NCBI GenBank assembly: GCA_033980235.1
Contig: CM067072.1
Location: 16,309,047 to 16,373,046 of the forward strand
Direction of reading: 5' to 3'
DNA from: Diadema setosum
Taxonomy: Eukaryota; Echinodermata; Echinoidea; Diadematoida; Diadematidae
DNA: 64,000 nucleotides
The notes under the pieces were generated by a model. That model had not been told where the DNA came from, ran no database searches, and saw only the letters and a list, made by a program, of their open reading frames with translations. Made by a program: the position numbers and the translations under genes. How positions within the stretch are numbered: the stretch's first letter is position 1; every line of letters starts with the position of its first letter. This document shows positions 33,712 through 45,922 of this stretch, piece after piece.

Positions 33712-34354
33712 TTAATACTTGAATACAACCATGAACGGTCTATTTGAATTTCAAGACCCGACAGTGGTTCCTCTTCTCGTTGGTCTTAAAAAAAACAAAA
33801 AACAAAAAAAAAACAACAAACCAACAAACACATGGACAATGGCATTAATATCACTTCGCAAAGTCCAATATTCTTAGCAATTTCATTTCATTTCATTTCA
33901 TTTCGTTTCATTTCATTTCATTTCATTTCTTTAGGCGCATACTTCAGTCCGAAGACTGTTCTTCTGCAGGTCCGTGCGGATAGAATTCAACATAAATGTA
34001 TCAGAAATGAAAAAAACGGAGGCAATATGAAAACTGAAAGTATCAGTTTGATGTGCATTGTACAGCACAAAGTTGTGCAATTTTCTTTGAAATTATGCAA
34101 TGGCATGTCAACATCATTATGCTATTCATTTACTGACACCTCTGCCTTTATGCATAACTTATGCACTTTTCGGATACTGTCGCTTGAAGTAATCGCTTGT
34201 TCTGCGAAACTGTATTTATTCTATCAAACAAGATTTTCTATTAAACACACCTTTCTTCTTTGTAATATTTGTTTGTTTATTGCCTATTTTGTTATTTGTA
34301 TCAAGATACTATATTGTCATCTGTTATTAGGAAATGAATGTAATTAAGTACAAA
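33712..34354. other. No gene seen; (TTTCA)n microsatellite
   Basis: TTTCA pentamers at about 33877-33929. The overlapping open frame at 33832-34347 has no recognisable domain and owes its start to the microsatellite. Confidence 0.55.
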
Positions 34355-34566
34355 CTAGAGAAGCACTCTGAGAGCGCAGACCTCCGCCAAGCATGCTGCT
34401 CATTTCCACCCCGCACTGATCTTGTTCTTCCACAGAGATCAGTGATTTCCACCCATACGTACTGCATTGTGTGCTGAAAGCTGCCCGATTTCCCAATAAA
34501 TAGAAGCCTTTGTTACGTCATAAACCCTCAGCTGCTCGGCGCGCCTCGCCCTAGCAGAAACCAAAG
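34355..34566 (-). mobile_element. Deletion derivative of the tyrosine-recombinase element
   Basis: It begins CTAGAGAAGCACTCTGAGAG and CGCAGACCTCCGCCAAGCAT, identical to the left end of 53596-55628. It ends with TTACGTCATAAACC...CGCGCCTCGCCC, similar to that element's right end (TTACGTCATAAACTT...GCGCCCCGCC). The recombinase gene is missing, leaving about 210 bp: a non-autonomous or internally deleted relative. Confidence 0.7.
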
Positions 34567-37261
34567 ACGCTTAAAGGGACTGGCCCGGGTGAGGAGTGTT
34601 CGATTGTGCAAAACATGCGAAAGAGAAGGTATTTTGGGTATAAAATAAAGGTACATATAATATCATGGAAATCGGAATCTTCTCAAATGACGTTTTAAAA
34701 AGCGAAAAACAAAACATACTTTTCTGGAAAAAGATCCTTCGATACGATGGCAATACGTATTTGAATTGCGGACCACTGCTTGTTGACTGCGAACATCAAG
34801 CCAACTTACAGCGAAATCAAGCCAACATGCCGAGTGAGCTGCGGAACTACTAGTAGTTATACGTAGCGCAAGCTAGCTCTACGGCTGGCTGTGCCTATAT
34901 GGGCGCGGCGAGCGCTGGCCGCACTTCGCTGCACCTGCCATAACTCGCAGTTATAAGCTCGAGCTGTACGATCTTGCATGCTGCGTGTGTATAGGACCTA
35001 CAGTCAATAACGTTAGTGTATAGAGTTCGCGTTGTGTTTTCATTTGATGAGAGCGCTAACCTAAAATCAAAGGACTCCTCCGATTCTGATTCACATGTCC
35101 TTCTTCCAAGATACTATGAGAGCTAGTTCTAGGAAGACTCGGTAGGCTACGTATCCTAAAAGCCATCAAACTCCATTTAGAATACAAGATTCTTCATTGA
35201 GAACGCGGTACAGTACTACGTAGCCCGACCAGACGCCGGGCTATTTATACAGCGACTGGGCTGTGCGTGTACGTACTTTTCCGGGTAAGGACACAGCCCA
35301 GTACAGTAGCTGTCGTGCTTCGTACGGCGTCTGGTCGGGCTACGTAGATTTATTACAATTACATGAGACACGCCACACAAACTGGTTGTGTTATTACATG
35401 TACATGTTATTTAATACAAGTATATCTTAAACTTTTCATGCACATTGTCAAGAAATGCAATCTTCATGGCAAACCCATTTTTTTTAATAGGTCTTCAAAG
35501 ATTTGAAACACAAGTAGGCTAGAGAAGTACCATGTGCCGTATATCTAAACTTGCATTGGATCTAACCAATAGTTCATTTTTATTATCATACCGGTACAAC
35601 TTGTCATGTATTTGTAATTTCAAATGTGACTTAGTTGTAACATTTATTGTGGATGATTTTCTTCACAACTGACACATGCACTGAATACTATAGGTTAGAA
35701 AGTTGGTCATTGGTATGGCTTAGGCCTACCTGGTACCTATTTTCTGTATGAATAGGGTTAATTGGAATTATTTCACAGATACACACAAAGATGTTGGGAA
35801 TCAGATCATTTTCAGTCTTCTAGACTGAACAATGTGACACCTGTAATAGTCAAATAACTAATCCAACAATTTCTGAGGCTAAGTTATACATTTTCTTATT
35901 TATCATACATCAATGCAACCATGCATGATGCAATGTCTTGTTCACCTACAAGGAGAAAAGACACAAGAAATAATCTGTTCAAGTCAATTATTTCCACATA
36001 GGCCAACAACATTCACTCAGTTTTATCTAGAACCCTGATTAGGTTTCTATCATCAGAACACATTTTTTTTTTTCTCAGTGGTAAACTGATGCTTAACAAT
36101 TAGGCCTACACAGGTACCATATCTTGTTCTGATATTTCAGTGAATAAAAATCTAACACATTACTTATGTAGGGCTCGGGTTCGCTTAGCTCTCCAGCACT
36201 CATCACACTAAAAGCAAACTTGGGCAGCACACATGTATTACTTGGAAGGAGTTTATTCTTCACATAATTTCATGGGTTTACATGTAAATGTGGGTTGTGA
36301 CATAAATATTCATACACAAAATCAACATAACAAAACATGCAAATAAGGAAACAAAGGTTAAAACTAAATATTCATAATATGTAAATGATGAGTAGGCTTT
36401 GGTGATTTAGGCATGATTTCAGTATTATAGGGAACAATGGGTGAGAAGTGAAAGAGTGGAAAATGTCAGGTGATATGTGGTGTGTCTGTGATAGGTGGGG
36501 TGTGTGGATGTGGATACTACTGTATGTGTGGGTTGACGTATTTATGTATAGAGGAGTAGTACCTGTTATAACAGAAGGGGGGATACACTTATAATTAATG
36601 GTTCAAAATAAATCTCTACACTTATGTTATACTACCATGCATACATACAAATTTCATGTGTATATATAAATTGCATGTGTACATGGAACCTATATTAAAA
36701 GTTGTGTGTACCAGGGTACACTGACCTTACATTTTCTTTTATCTTTGCATGTATATTTGCATTTGGTGTTGCATCATGAGCACAGGTTCTAATTGCAAAT
36801 GTGCTACATGTATTCAGAAACTGCTCTCACAGTAATGTGATGTGATATACAATATAGAGATAACAAATCTGTGCTGACGACTTGCATGTAGGCCTATATC
36901 TTTTAAATATGAAATGTCATAATAGAAATAGTTGTATAGCAAAGATTGCCAATTTACACAAGTAAGGTAATCATTTGCACAAAAAAAAAGAAAAAGAAAG
37001 AAACTGCTCAGCATTCTGTCATTAGTCAATTTTGGCATCTACACATTATACTCCTATCGTATTGAACAATAACTACTATAACATGTAAATTAGAAAAACC
37101 TAACAAATGCAACCACTTTCAAATAACTTGCACATTTGCAGGGAAAAATATTGAAGTGAAAGTCCAAGAATCAATGTCACATGGTTAATGACTTCAGTAC
37201 AAAGAACACTATACTATTTCAGTGTGGAGACCTTCTACATATTGCATTGTCAAAACACATT
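34567..37261. other. No gene seen; contains a 132-bp hairpin
   Basis: 34860-35000 is GC-richer with short palindromes. 35350-37260 is plain AT-rich sequence with several TAGGCCTA octamers (35721, 36101, 36889). No motif-bearing frame. Confidence 0.5.
35216..35347. repeat. 132-bp hairpin element
   Basis: The outer arms CTACGTAGCCCGACCAGACG and CGTCTGGTCGGGCTACGTAG are exact complements, extending to 23 bp. An inner pair (ACTGGGCTGTG/CACAGCCCAGT) extends the fold. Likely a short MITE. Confidence 0.85.
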
Positions 37262-37587
37262 GCCCCGAATTCACGAAGGTGGTACAAATGAAACCATGGT
37301 TTAAACCATGAAGAAAAACCATGGAGTGCCAAGTGTCGCATGGAATATTTCGTTACGAAATCAGTCATTTGGTCGATGAAATGATTATTTTGTAATGAAA
37401 TGACATCATTTTGTAATTAAATGAACATTTCGTCCACGAAATGATAATTTCGTTAACGAAACGGCCATTTTGTCGACGAAATGACCAATTTCGTAACGAA
37501 ATATTTGGTGCGACACTTGGCGCTCCATGGTTTTTGTCCATGGTTTAAAGCATGGTTTCATTTGTACCACCTTCGTGAATTTGGGCC
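37262..37587. mobile_element. 326-bp foldback MITE with TTTCGT/ACGAAA core
   Basis: Terminal repeats of about 75 bp (GAATTCACGAAGGTGGTACA and AATGAAACCATG...CCATGGAG.GCCAAGTGTCGC) mirror each other. ATT flanks both ends (37259-37261, 37588-37590). The centre is a series of CGAAATGA(N)nTTTCGT mini-palindromes about 20-25 bp apart. Confidence 0.85.
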
Positions 37588-37590
37588 ATT

Positions 37591-38760
37591 CGGTTTAGGG
37601 TTTTAGCGTATACAATTATATCAGTAGAACATCATGTAGGGACCTACCAAAATGTATATTACAATGTATTTTTATTTCTATGTGAATGAAAACTGAACAT
37701 CTTGTTTGAAGTACTTCCAACACATTTGTTTATCAAAATTCATACTTTTTTTTTGCTATGAAATATAGATGCAATGAATATTACAAGGGCACAAACTCCA
37801 TTTACCACAAAAATATTGTCCTCATAATATTGTGATTTGATAGAGTTATCACAAAATTATGTGCTGAAAAAGTGTCTTCCAAAATGCTGATGGACAATGC
37901 TACTGTGTAGGACCTGCTGTGCCACTTGAATGTAACACATGGCAAGATATCAGTGATCACATAAATGATGATGAGGATAATAATCATTATGAAGATGATG
38001 ATAGTAATAAAAACATTAGCAATAACAACAATAGTAGTAGTAATAATAATAATAATAACAATTAGAACAATAATGAAATGTGTGAAAGGCCCTTTCAGTG
38101 ATGTACACTGCTGTGCATGACAGCCCTGCTTAAGTTCACTTTAAAACACTGATGCAATATTTTATCGCGGTAACGGAGTAATTGTAGCTTTTCACCACTG
38201 AAACACCTGGGGAAACACAGGGGGAAAAAGACCAAATGAAAAAATAAAAGGACAAAACACTTTGTGCCTGGATATTGCAGCCCTTTCAGTTTCCAGTAAC
38301 AATTTAAGCACATGCAGTTTAGGAGTTTACAGGATTTATATTCCCTACTTGCCACATGGGGCAAGAACAAATTTTCTATGCAATCAATTCAATGTTTCAT
38401 TCTGATTCACACATTTGAGTACTAACATGTTTGTTGTTACCTCACAGAAAAGACAGAAATAGAGAGTTCAGAAATATAAATGTAGTGTCATATCAGTTAT
38501 CATTGCCATCACTTGAATGTAGTCTACGATTAGAATTGATGTTATTTATGTTCAATGTGCATTTATCAGAATCCCCAACAATCCTGGTACAAAGGTGCAG
38601 CTTTTTCATTACTAACATGTCTTTTGCTATTATACACAATGAAGGCATAAATTGACAGTAGGCCTACAGGAAGAGCTGGTGTCAGAGCTATTATCATTGC
38701 CATCACTTGGATGCACTCAACATAATTATGATATTGACGTCATCCAACAAGTTCAGTTTT
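37591..38760. other. No gene seen
   Basis: AT-rich with an (AAT/AGT)n patch near 38030-38060. Open frames (for example minus strand 38095-38370) have no known motif. Confidence 0.55.
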
Positions 38761-38765
38761 CAAAC

Positions 38766-39046
38766 ATTTGCCAGCCACAAAGAAGAACATGAGAGGGGAT
38801 GTCACTGGCTTCATGGAGCTAAGTAGCTGGGAGGGCTGGTTCTGATTGATGAGAGGGGATGTCACTGGTTTCACTGAGTTTGGTGGCAGAGAGGGCTGGT
38901 CTCCACTGGCGAGATGGATGTCACAGGTCTTGCTGAGCTGCGTAGCCTAGAAGAGGCAGTCTCATTTGGCGAGAGGGGGTGTCACTGGCTTCAACAACCT
39001 TGATACCTGGGATGGCACTTGGATGTGATGCTAGCTGTTCCACTGC
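38766..39046 (-). repeat. 60-bp repeat array, copy A
   Basis: On the minus strand it starts after TCTATTGCAG with TGGAACAGCTAGCATCACAT and holds about four degenerate 60-bp units of the type (CAGCT)..(GA)AGCCAGTGACATCCCCTCT. It is homologous to 40296-40690 including the unique lead-in. Frames are broken. Confidence 0.65.
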
Positions 39047-40295
39047 AATAGAGGCCAACAAGCACATTCTATTGATCTCTCATCTAATGACTGAATGTTG
39101 GTAATATAGTAACTACTACACATTTACAATGAAAAATTATTTTACTACTCATATAGACTCAATTAACTATTCAGTATTACACATAGTAAATATTCTCTTT
39201 AATGACTAACATTCAAGCAATGACAAGTTTAGTACTGATGAAAGTAATTATGTTAGATGCTGAAAGTCCAATGAAAATACTTAGTAGCCCACTTTATTTA
39301 TGATATTTACATAAAAATTCCCAAATATGCATGCCAAAGGGACGTTTTCATCATCTAACCTGTTATCTTCTAACATCTGCCCAGGCTCTGATAAAATCAA
39401 TATCTGTCGGCACTCTCACCAGGTTTTGATCCACTTCAATCTGACCCAAGTCCTTTCCTCAGAGTAGCATTTTCCTCCACAACTAATTGTAGAAGGCAAC
39501 GGCATTCACGAACTTGTCCTTTTCCATTTCACAGGGGCATCTGGACAGGAGTTCATCTGTATATCAGACACAATGAAAGGCATTAACACTGACTTACAAT
39601 TAGGATAGTCGCATTAGTTCTTCACCACTCTGTAAATTTAGTCACAGAACTTGCTATCCCTTTTATTTCAGTGTAGAGTCTACCAGGTAGCTATATCTTG
39701 TAGTGCTCACATATATGCAACAGAGAAAACTCCATGAAATATGTTAGAAATAGACTGTCTACTGTAGAAGTTAAATAGCAAAAAGGAAAATAAGACCTAC
39801 AGACCCTAGCCAAATTTTTGATGAGTTGACACTGCACATAACGTCGGGATGACCTCAGCCTCTAATTGTGCATCTACAAAGTAGGCCCTATGTATACAAC
39901 CTCATATAGTGCCTATGTCTTTAAATCCAGCCACATGCATGGGATTTGGGGGTCTGTAATTCCACATACAATCATATAGGAGGCCTATATGTGGCTGCAA
40001 TGTACAAACTATGTAACTTGTATCCCTAAAAGTAATGATCAAGACAACCATAATCTTATTAACCACTACCACAGCTATGGGTTCAAAAAAAAAATGTTAT
40101 CAATTATTACAGCAAGAATAATAACAGCATCGTTTGAGAACACAGAGTTAAATCGAACAATTTATTGATGTTTTGTTTACTAAATATCAACATTAATTTT
40201 CATTTGCAGGTTCAAAACAGTTGTTGGATCTAGGTGTATTAAAACAAAAATGTACCAGGTAATTAAAGACAGTTTGTACAAACCTTTTGTACCAG
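39047..40295. other. Spacer between the two repeat arrays
   Basis: A candidate minus-strand exon at about 39460-39556 (acceptor TGATATACAG, then DELLSRCPCEMEKDKFVNA) hits a stop soon after and is not supported. Otherwise no gene seen. Confidence 0.4.
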
Positions 40296-40690
40296 TGCAA
40301 GGGCTGGTTTCAATGGGCAAGAAGGGATGTCACTGGCTTCATCAAGCTGGGTAGCTGGGAGGGCTGGTCTCGATTGATAAGAGGGGACATCACTGGCTCC
40401 ACCAAGCTGGGTATAGCTGGTCGAAACTGACGAGAGGGAATGTCACTGGCTTCATCAAGCTGGTTAGTTAGGAGGGCTGGTTTCAACTGATGAAAGGGGA
40501 TGTCACTGGCTTCACCGAGCTGGGTAGCTGGTCGAAACTGACGAGAGGGAATTTCACTGGCTTCTGACATCAAGCTGGGTAGCTGGGAGGGCTGGTCTCA
40601 ACTGACGAGAGGGGATGTCACTGGCTCACTGAGCTGCCTAGTCAGGATGGTCCTTGAATGTGATGCTGGCTGTTGCCCTACAAAAGATAC
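40296..40690 (-). repeat. 60-bp (20-aa) repeat array, copy B
   Basis: About six or seven units on the minus strand. The ideal unit translates as QLDEASDIPSRQLRPALPAT. An acceptor-like TATCTTTTGTAG precedes the array and a G|GTACAA donor-like site follows it. An 87-codon frame (40310-40573) reads EASEIPSRQFRPATQLGEAS and similar. Indels of 1-2 bases shift the frame between units, so it is either a decayed repeat-protein exon or a minisatellite. No known repeat family recognised. Confidence 0.6.
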
Positions 40691-41698
40691 CCACAAAAAT
40701 ATCTGACAGACCTTTCTCAACAACTAGCACCTACTGTGTTACAAAGCATACACCATTACCACTACACTAGGGACTGAGTGAACTGCGCTACAATGCATAT
40801 ACGCCATTAGCCACTTATGTATGCACAATAGATACACTTCAATCAACATTTTTGCAATGCCATGTGTACCAGAGACAATAATTAGGTACCTTACCAAACA
40901 TGTGAATTCACGTTTTTGGTCCGATCATAGCTGCCGTGACAACATATTATACACGGTTGACTCTCCACAAACTATTTGTAAAAACCGAGAGTAACCAGAT
41001 GATCACTCTATGCAGCTCTTCGCTGACACTTTCACTCATTCAGTGTCGTTTCGTAAAATTGGATTTCTCGCCTATTATATCGCCGATTTGTAACAAACGG
41101 CAGTTCTGATGAGTGTCGTAACTGTCTTATTTCGACATTTGAGACCCATAATTTGACATGAAGGTAGAATAGGGCAACATAATCCAGAATATGGTAAAAT
41201 AGGAATTCGCGTATTTACATGCAAATCACTTTAGCGTGCCATTTCTTAATGTGAACAGCGATTTTGTGCAATTGCCAGAAGCACATTTCAAAAAGGAGAA
41301 CTGTTGAGCCAAATTTGGGATATGTCATTACGCAAAAAAAAAAAATAAAAAAAAATCCAGTTATCTAATATATTGGCAGAGAAAAAGGGCCTCGGACTAG
41401 GAGTGGTAGAACATTGGTCTAGGATACCTACCATACTACCTCAATCGCATTCTGAATACCGGTACACCTTTGGCTTTGTGAATCTGCGTGTAGCCTTTCT
41501 TCACATGTGAGTAAAATCTCAGGCAAATTGTGATATATCTTTTAGTTTACCGTAATAGAAACATGTTAGGGTGTGGCATAGGACACCTAACAAAACTCCT
41601 AATCTAGGCCTACTCATAATAGTATAGTGTGTGTAGATCCTCTAAGTGACATCTCTATCAGCAATGTTACACTAACAGTAGGTCCTAACTGAATTTAA
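40691..41698. other. No gene seen
   Basis: AT-rich sequence with an A-run near 41335-41355. No motif-bearing open frame. Confidence 0.6.
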
Positions 41699-42158
41699 AG
41701 GGGCATTCCGGACGATTTTCATAATTTCACATCATGTAGTACATAAATCGACAGCTCCATGCATAGATTCGTGGAATTCATTGTGGTCCTTCAGCAGAGA
41801 AACCAATAAATTGAAAATCTTAAACAAATTACACTGAACAGTGTTGATGACATCAGAGCCTCATATATTTCAGAAATGTAGCAGTGTAATTCCATTACAA
41901 TACCGCTTGCTTAACAAGTTCACCTGTGAAAAATCTATGCATGCCTTCTTCTTTTGTTCTGCTTCCTTGAGCCCCAACTCACACATTTTTATGGTGAGGC
42001 TGCGATGTCATCATCCTTGTTCATTGCAATTCGTTATAGATTTTGAAAACATTCCCATTCCTCATCCCAATCACTATAAATTCTGAAACTCTGTACTCAG
42101 TATAAATATTTTATAGTTGTTCAAGTGTAAAAATCTGAAAATCATCCGGAGGTCCCCT
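41699..42158. mobile_element. TTAA-flanked MITE, copy 3
   Basis: TTAA at 41695-41698 and 42159-42162. The ends AGGGGCATTCCGGACGATTT and AAAATCATCCGGAGGTCCCC(T) give the best-preserved terminal repeats of the three copies. Confidence 0.87.
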
Positions 42159-42863
42159 TTAACTGTTACTCACACTGAACTGAATGAAGTCTTCCGAGTA
42201 CCACAAATTTATTACCGATCCAGCAGAAGTGAAATGACATCTCTGTCGTTCAGCCCCTTAGTGTCTTGAGGGGAATTGGGATTGACTTCATTTTATTTTT
42301 CTGTCGCCATCTCCATACTCTGTCACTGGTTTTCATGGTCTTCCTCTTCTTGGAGACAGATCTCTCTCTCTCCTCCTGCGGCTTCATTGTTGTGTGGATG
42401 GAGTGGTACGGTAAGTAGGCCTATACGCAGCCAGCAGAGTTCGAGCGGACCCGTGCTAGCTAGCTGCCGGGCGGATGCCGGGAAAAGCACCGATAACGCT
42501 CGCTAGCCAGTGAACAGGCACCCGGGTTTCGCCTCGCGATCGCGGCGATTATCTTGGGCTTGCTTTTCGCCGAGGAGAAGGCAATAAATCAACGCTGTGC
42601 CAAAATCGGACAAAAGAGGGAGGCAGAAAACAACACTTGAACGGAGAGCCTCTAAGCCGACCCCCTGTGATTTTGACAAGCGTTACAGTAACGCTCTTCA
42701 ACAAAGTCATAGATATCTTCATAATGCCGTATTTTTCATCGATTCTTTTTCATTGCTTAGTCCTTTCTTAGGCATTGGTCCTTGTTTTTGCCTGTTTCAC
42801 TTCATGAAATAGCACTTTTGCATTTTGGGTTCCAACACTCCTCACTAGTCCCTTTAACTAAAA
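42159..42863. other. CpG-richer stretch, no clear gene
   Basis: 42420-42600 is richer in CG than its surroundings (GCGGATGCCGGG, CGCGATCGCGGCGATT), which could be a promoter or a transposon end. The frames at 42276-42506 and 42597-42812 have no known domain. Confidence 0.35.
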
Positions 42864-43252
42864 GACAGGAAAGTGCGCGCTAATCCTGTACAAAACGCGC
42901 TGTCTTTGAAGATAAAGTGAAAACAAAGTTCTGGTAACGGCTTGAGAACCCGTCTGGCACCATTTCATATTCGCTTGCAATATATCGAAAGAGTCTACAA
43001 AGAAACTTACCTGGCTGACGCTGTTTGCCGGAATGATGAGTCGTTTTGGAGTATTTTGAGAAAAATAATAAAAGTCGGTAGAACGACTTTTATTCCAGAA
43101 GGCTCCAGACTAACTCGGTCTCAGGGAAAACTCGACCCTATTTCAGACATTTTACACACAGTTCCTGATCGCCATGTTCATCAGTATACTACGGGTACCA
43201 AACGAGGCCTTACTGAGCAGACAGGAAAGTGCGTGCTAATCCTGTACAAAAC
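42864..43252 (+). mobile_element. Segment bounded by 34-bp direct repeats
   Basis: GACAGGAAAGTGCGCGCTAA plus TCCTGTACAAAAC at 42866-42898 recurs at 43220-43252 with one base changed (CGC to CGT). Between and across them runs a 138-codon frame (42942-43358: IERVYKETYLADAV, FWSILRKIIKVGRTTFIPEG) that I cannot assign. Direct repeats about 355 bp apart could be the remains of long terminal repeats or a tandem duplication. Confidence 0.4.
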
Positions 43253-43284
43253 AAATGGACAGCGCGCGGTCCTCAAGCCTACTA

Positions 43285-43616
43285 GTATAGACCGATTCGG
43301 GTTCATTGAGGGCAGCAGACAATTTGTGGCACTGGGTGCAGCCATGAGCTCATTTTGAGGTGTCTTAGCCGACCCCCTCCTCTCCCCCACCCCACGGGCA
43401 ACATGTTTATCGCGCACTTGTAACAAAGGTTCGCGCACTAAGCAAGCATTCCCGCACTCAGTACGAGATGCCCATTGGCTAAAACAACCATGCATCAGTT
43501 TTTCATTCCGTGCGCGTGAGAGGGGTGGGGAGAGAGGAGGGGTCGGCTGAGACACCGCAGTAATGGCGCTGCCCATGCCAAAAATACACATCGCGCGTCA
43601 CAGAATCGGTCTATAC
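43285..43616. mobile_element. 332-bp MITE with GTATAGACCGATTC termini
   Basis: GTATAGACCGATTC at 43285-43298 and its exact reverse complement at 43603-43616. Inner sequence continues the pairing (GTGTCTTAGCCGACCCC against GGGGTCGGCTGAGACAC). It shares its termini with 44060-45922. Confidence 0.8.
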
Positions 43617-44059
43617 GCACATATCACCTATAGCGCATGTGTTGTGCTGGAGGACGGACGTGCCGGAGCGGAGCTCCATCTTATGCTCTGCTTTCATCGC
43701 CTTTTCGCCTCACCAGAGAAACTTTTTCATATGCCTGGATTGCACTCATCACGCTGATTCCGCGGATGTCTGGTATGTGTTGCGTAACTTGAGTGTTTGC
43801 GAGTTTTTCCGGGTTTTTTCTTCGTTTCTGGTCGTTTTTGTCGAAGAAGTATAATAAACTTAGCGTCCAACAATAACAAATATAAACAAAAATACGCTAA
43901 GTAGTTCTACGCACAAATAGTCCTACGCAAGGATTTCAGCCTACTATGACGTCACTATAGATATCAACATTAGTATTAGTATCGCGTACCAGTCAACAAT
44001 CCTCAGTGTGACGTCACCATTTACAGTGCAGTCAACGCAACTTTACTAAGGAACAAGGC
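43617..44059. other. No gene seen
   Basis: Two short overlapping frames (43563-43854) with no known motif. Several (A/G)TGACGTCA words. Confidence 0.5.
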
Positions 44060-45922
44060 GTATAGACCGATTCAAGCGACTGTTCATGGAAGTGCGCCCT
44101 CTAAAGGCGACGCCATAACTGGGGGCCAAACAGGCCGGGTCGGCAAGCGCCCTGCGTGCGTGGCAAGGGTGCCAGCGGCAGCCAGTGCTTTTACCACCCG
44201 GCGCCAGCCGGCCAGCTAGCTATCTCTGGCGCTGGCAGCGATCGACGCATCTGGCTTTGTGACAACTAGAGTCTACATTTTTTTTTTCGCAAGCTAATAA
44301 AAAAAAAAAAAATTAAACAACTTATACCGACTATGAACGAAAGGCTAGATGACATACGGCAGTAGCCAAAACTTGAATTTCAAGGTAAATATCGGTACGA
44401 TCCGTGAATGTTTGTAGACTATTTTCTTTGGCGATGACTTGGGTACTCGCGTGTAAGCCCCGTATATTCACATTTGTGTAAGAGAATAAAAACCGCTGGG
44501 GAGAATTATTGCTAGGCACAGGCAGACGTCTTGCTAATAAGCCTAGGCTGTTGACAAGTTAACTGATATGATTAAATACAAATAATGATTAAGAATCTTG
44601 AGCTAGATATGATGCAGTAAATTGCAAGCTATCAGTTAACTTAACCTTTTTAGGGCACGCTTTTGCCTTTACTCGGGAGTGTCGGGTCAGCAGGGTAGAA
44701 TCTCTCTTCGTTAGATCTTGTCTAGAAATCTAGGTAAGAGTCCAGACTAGATTTAGACCTATTGACTTCTAGAACCCTACATCCTATATCATTTTCGGTT
44801 GTCGATAACTTCAGGCAAGCCTAACTAAGTAAATCAAACGGAATATAAATCTAGGCGTTTCTAGACCGTATATGCCTAAACTTAAGTTACGACTAGGCCT
44901 ACGTCGCCTGATGTCTACAACCAAAACTTCTACTGTTTTAGGTCTAAGTAACCTTGCATAACATCACGCTAACGCCTAATACATTGTATTATAATCTACA
45001 AAAGTGATTTTAAATCATACTTTCTTAGTATGATTATGAAACGGATGTTTGCCACCATCCATGGTTTAATATTTATAAGTATCACGTTAACAAAAGTCAA
45101 ATTCAGAGTTCCAGGCCAAAATTGAATAGGCCTATGGTCAATTCATTGCTGAACATTGAAGAAGTGAAAACAATATAAGAATTTAACGCATCTTGAAACA
45201 TTTTATTTAGCTATATTGTATGCTGTAAAATGTTTGTCATAATAATAAAGTCTAGCCAGGAAGTGTATTCTAACTTTGGCAAGTAGGACACCAAGGATTA
45301 AAAAAAAAAAAGTGAATTATCAAATTCTCTGATCTAAACTTGTCTTCTAAGATGAACAGCATATTTTACGAATAATACATTATGCAGTGATAACCTAATT
45401 AAATAGAGAATCTAGTAGACATAGTTTGTTTCGAAATCTCTGCATTTTATACCGTTGTATTTCACTTAATTGTCTTTAATTTTGCCTTAATTTATCATGC
45501 GTCAGCGGTGTCTGAATTTCACACACTGCCGTCCAGCTTCCATTTCCATTTTTCTGTTATTTGTGCACCTAACAACTGCACAATGTGTTTTCCTGATCCT
45601 TCCTTTGAAGCTTTTAAAGTAGATCGATATGTCTGAATCACTCAATTTGTCCAAAAGAAAGGCATTAAAAGCCGCTGAATGACTTTTCCACGGTGAGTAA
45701 ACAATCACAATATTAGCGCGGCGCCGGCGGTCGCCGGCCGCGGCGCAGCGGCCGCGCCCGGCTAACTATGCGCGATGGGTACGCTAGGCCGCTGAGCTGC
45801 AAGTGCAACTCGCTGGGTAGCTAGCTCGCTGGAAGCCCCCGTTGGCCCCCAGTTATGGCGACCGTTATAGCGCCGCTAGCGGCGGTAGGTGAATAGGTCA
45901 TCGAAATTGAATCGGTCTATAC
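44060..45922. mobile_element. 1.86-kb element with GTATAGACCGATTC termini
   Basis: GTATAGACCGATTCAA at the left is repeated inverted at 45909-45922. Both ends continue with GC-rich subterminal pairs (GCCATAACTGGGGGCCAA at 44111 and its complement at 45841). The interior is AT-rich and carries a THAP-like coding remnant (45502-45708). THAP fingers occur in P-element-type transposases and in many host proteins, so this may be a decayed P-like element; that is inference. Confidence 0.65.
45502..45708 (-). pseudogene. THAP zinc-finger remnant
   Basis: The frame reads IRKTHCAVVRCTNNRKMEME, then GRQCVKFRHR and a stop. CAVxxCxNNR, followed after about a dozen residues by (V)KF-H-R, is the start of the THAP C2CH DNA-binding module. 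The rest (W, C-terminal C and H, AVPTIF box) is absent, so it is a fragment or a first exon. No intact downstream partner was found on the minus strand. Confidence 0.45.

Noticed and set aside
33832..34347. 171-codon plus-strand frame
   Set aside because: Begins through a (TTTCA)n microsatellite, and the rest has no domain or codon-use signal that I can see.
39460..39556. Minus-strand exon DELLSRCPCEMEKDKFVNA
   Set aside because: It meets a stop after about 24 codons with no donor before it, and matches no family I know.
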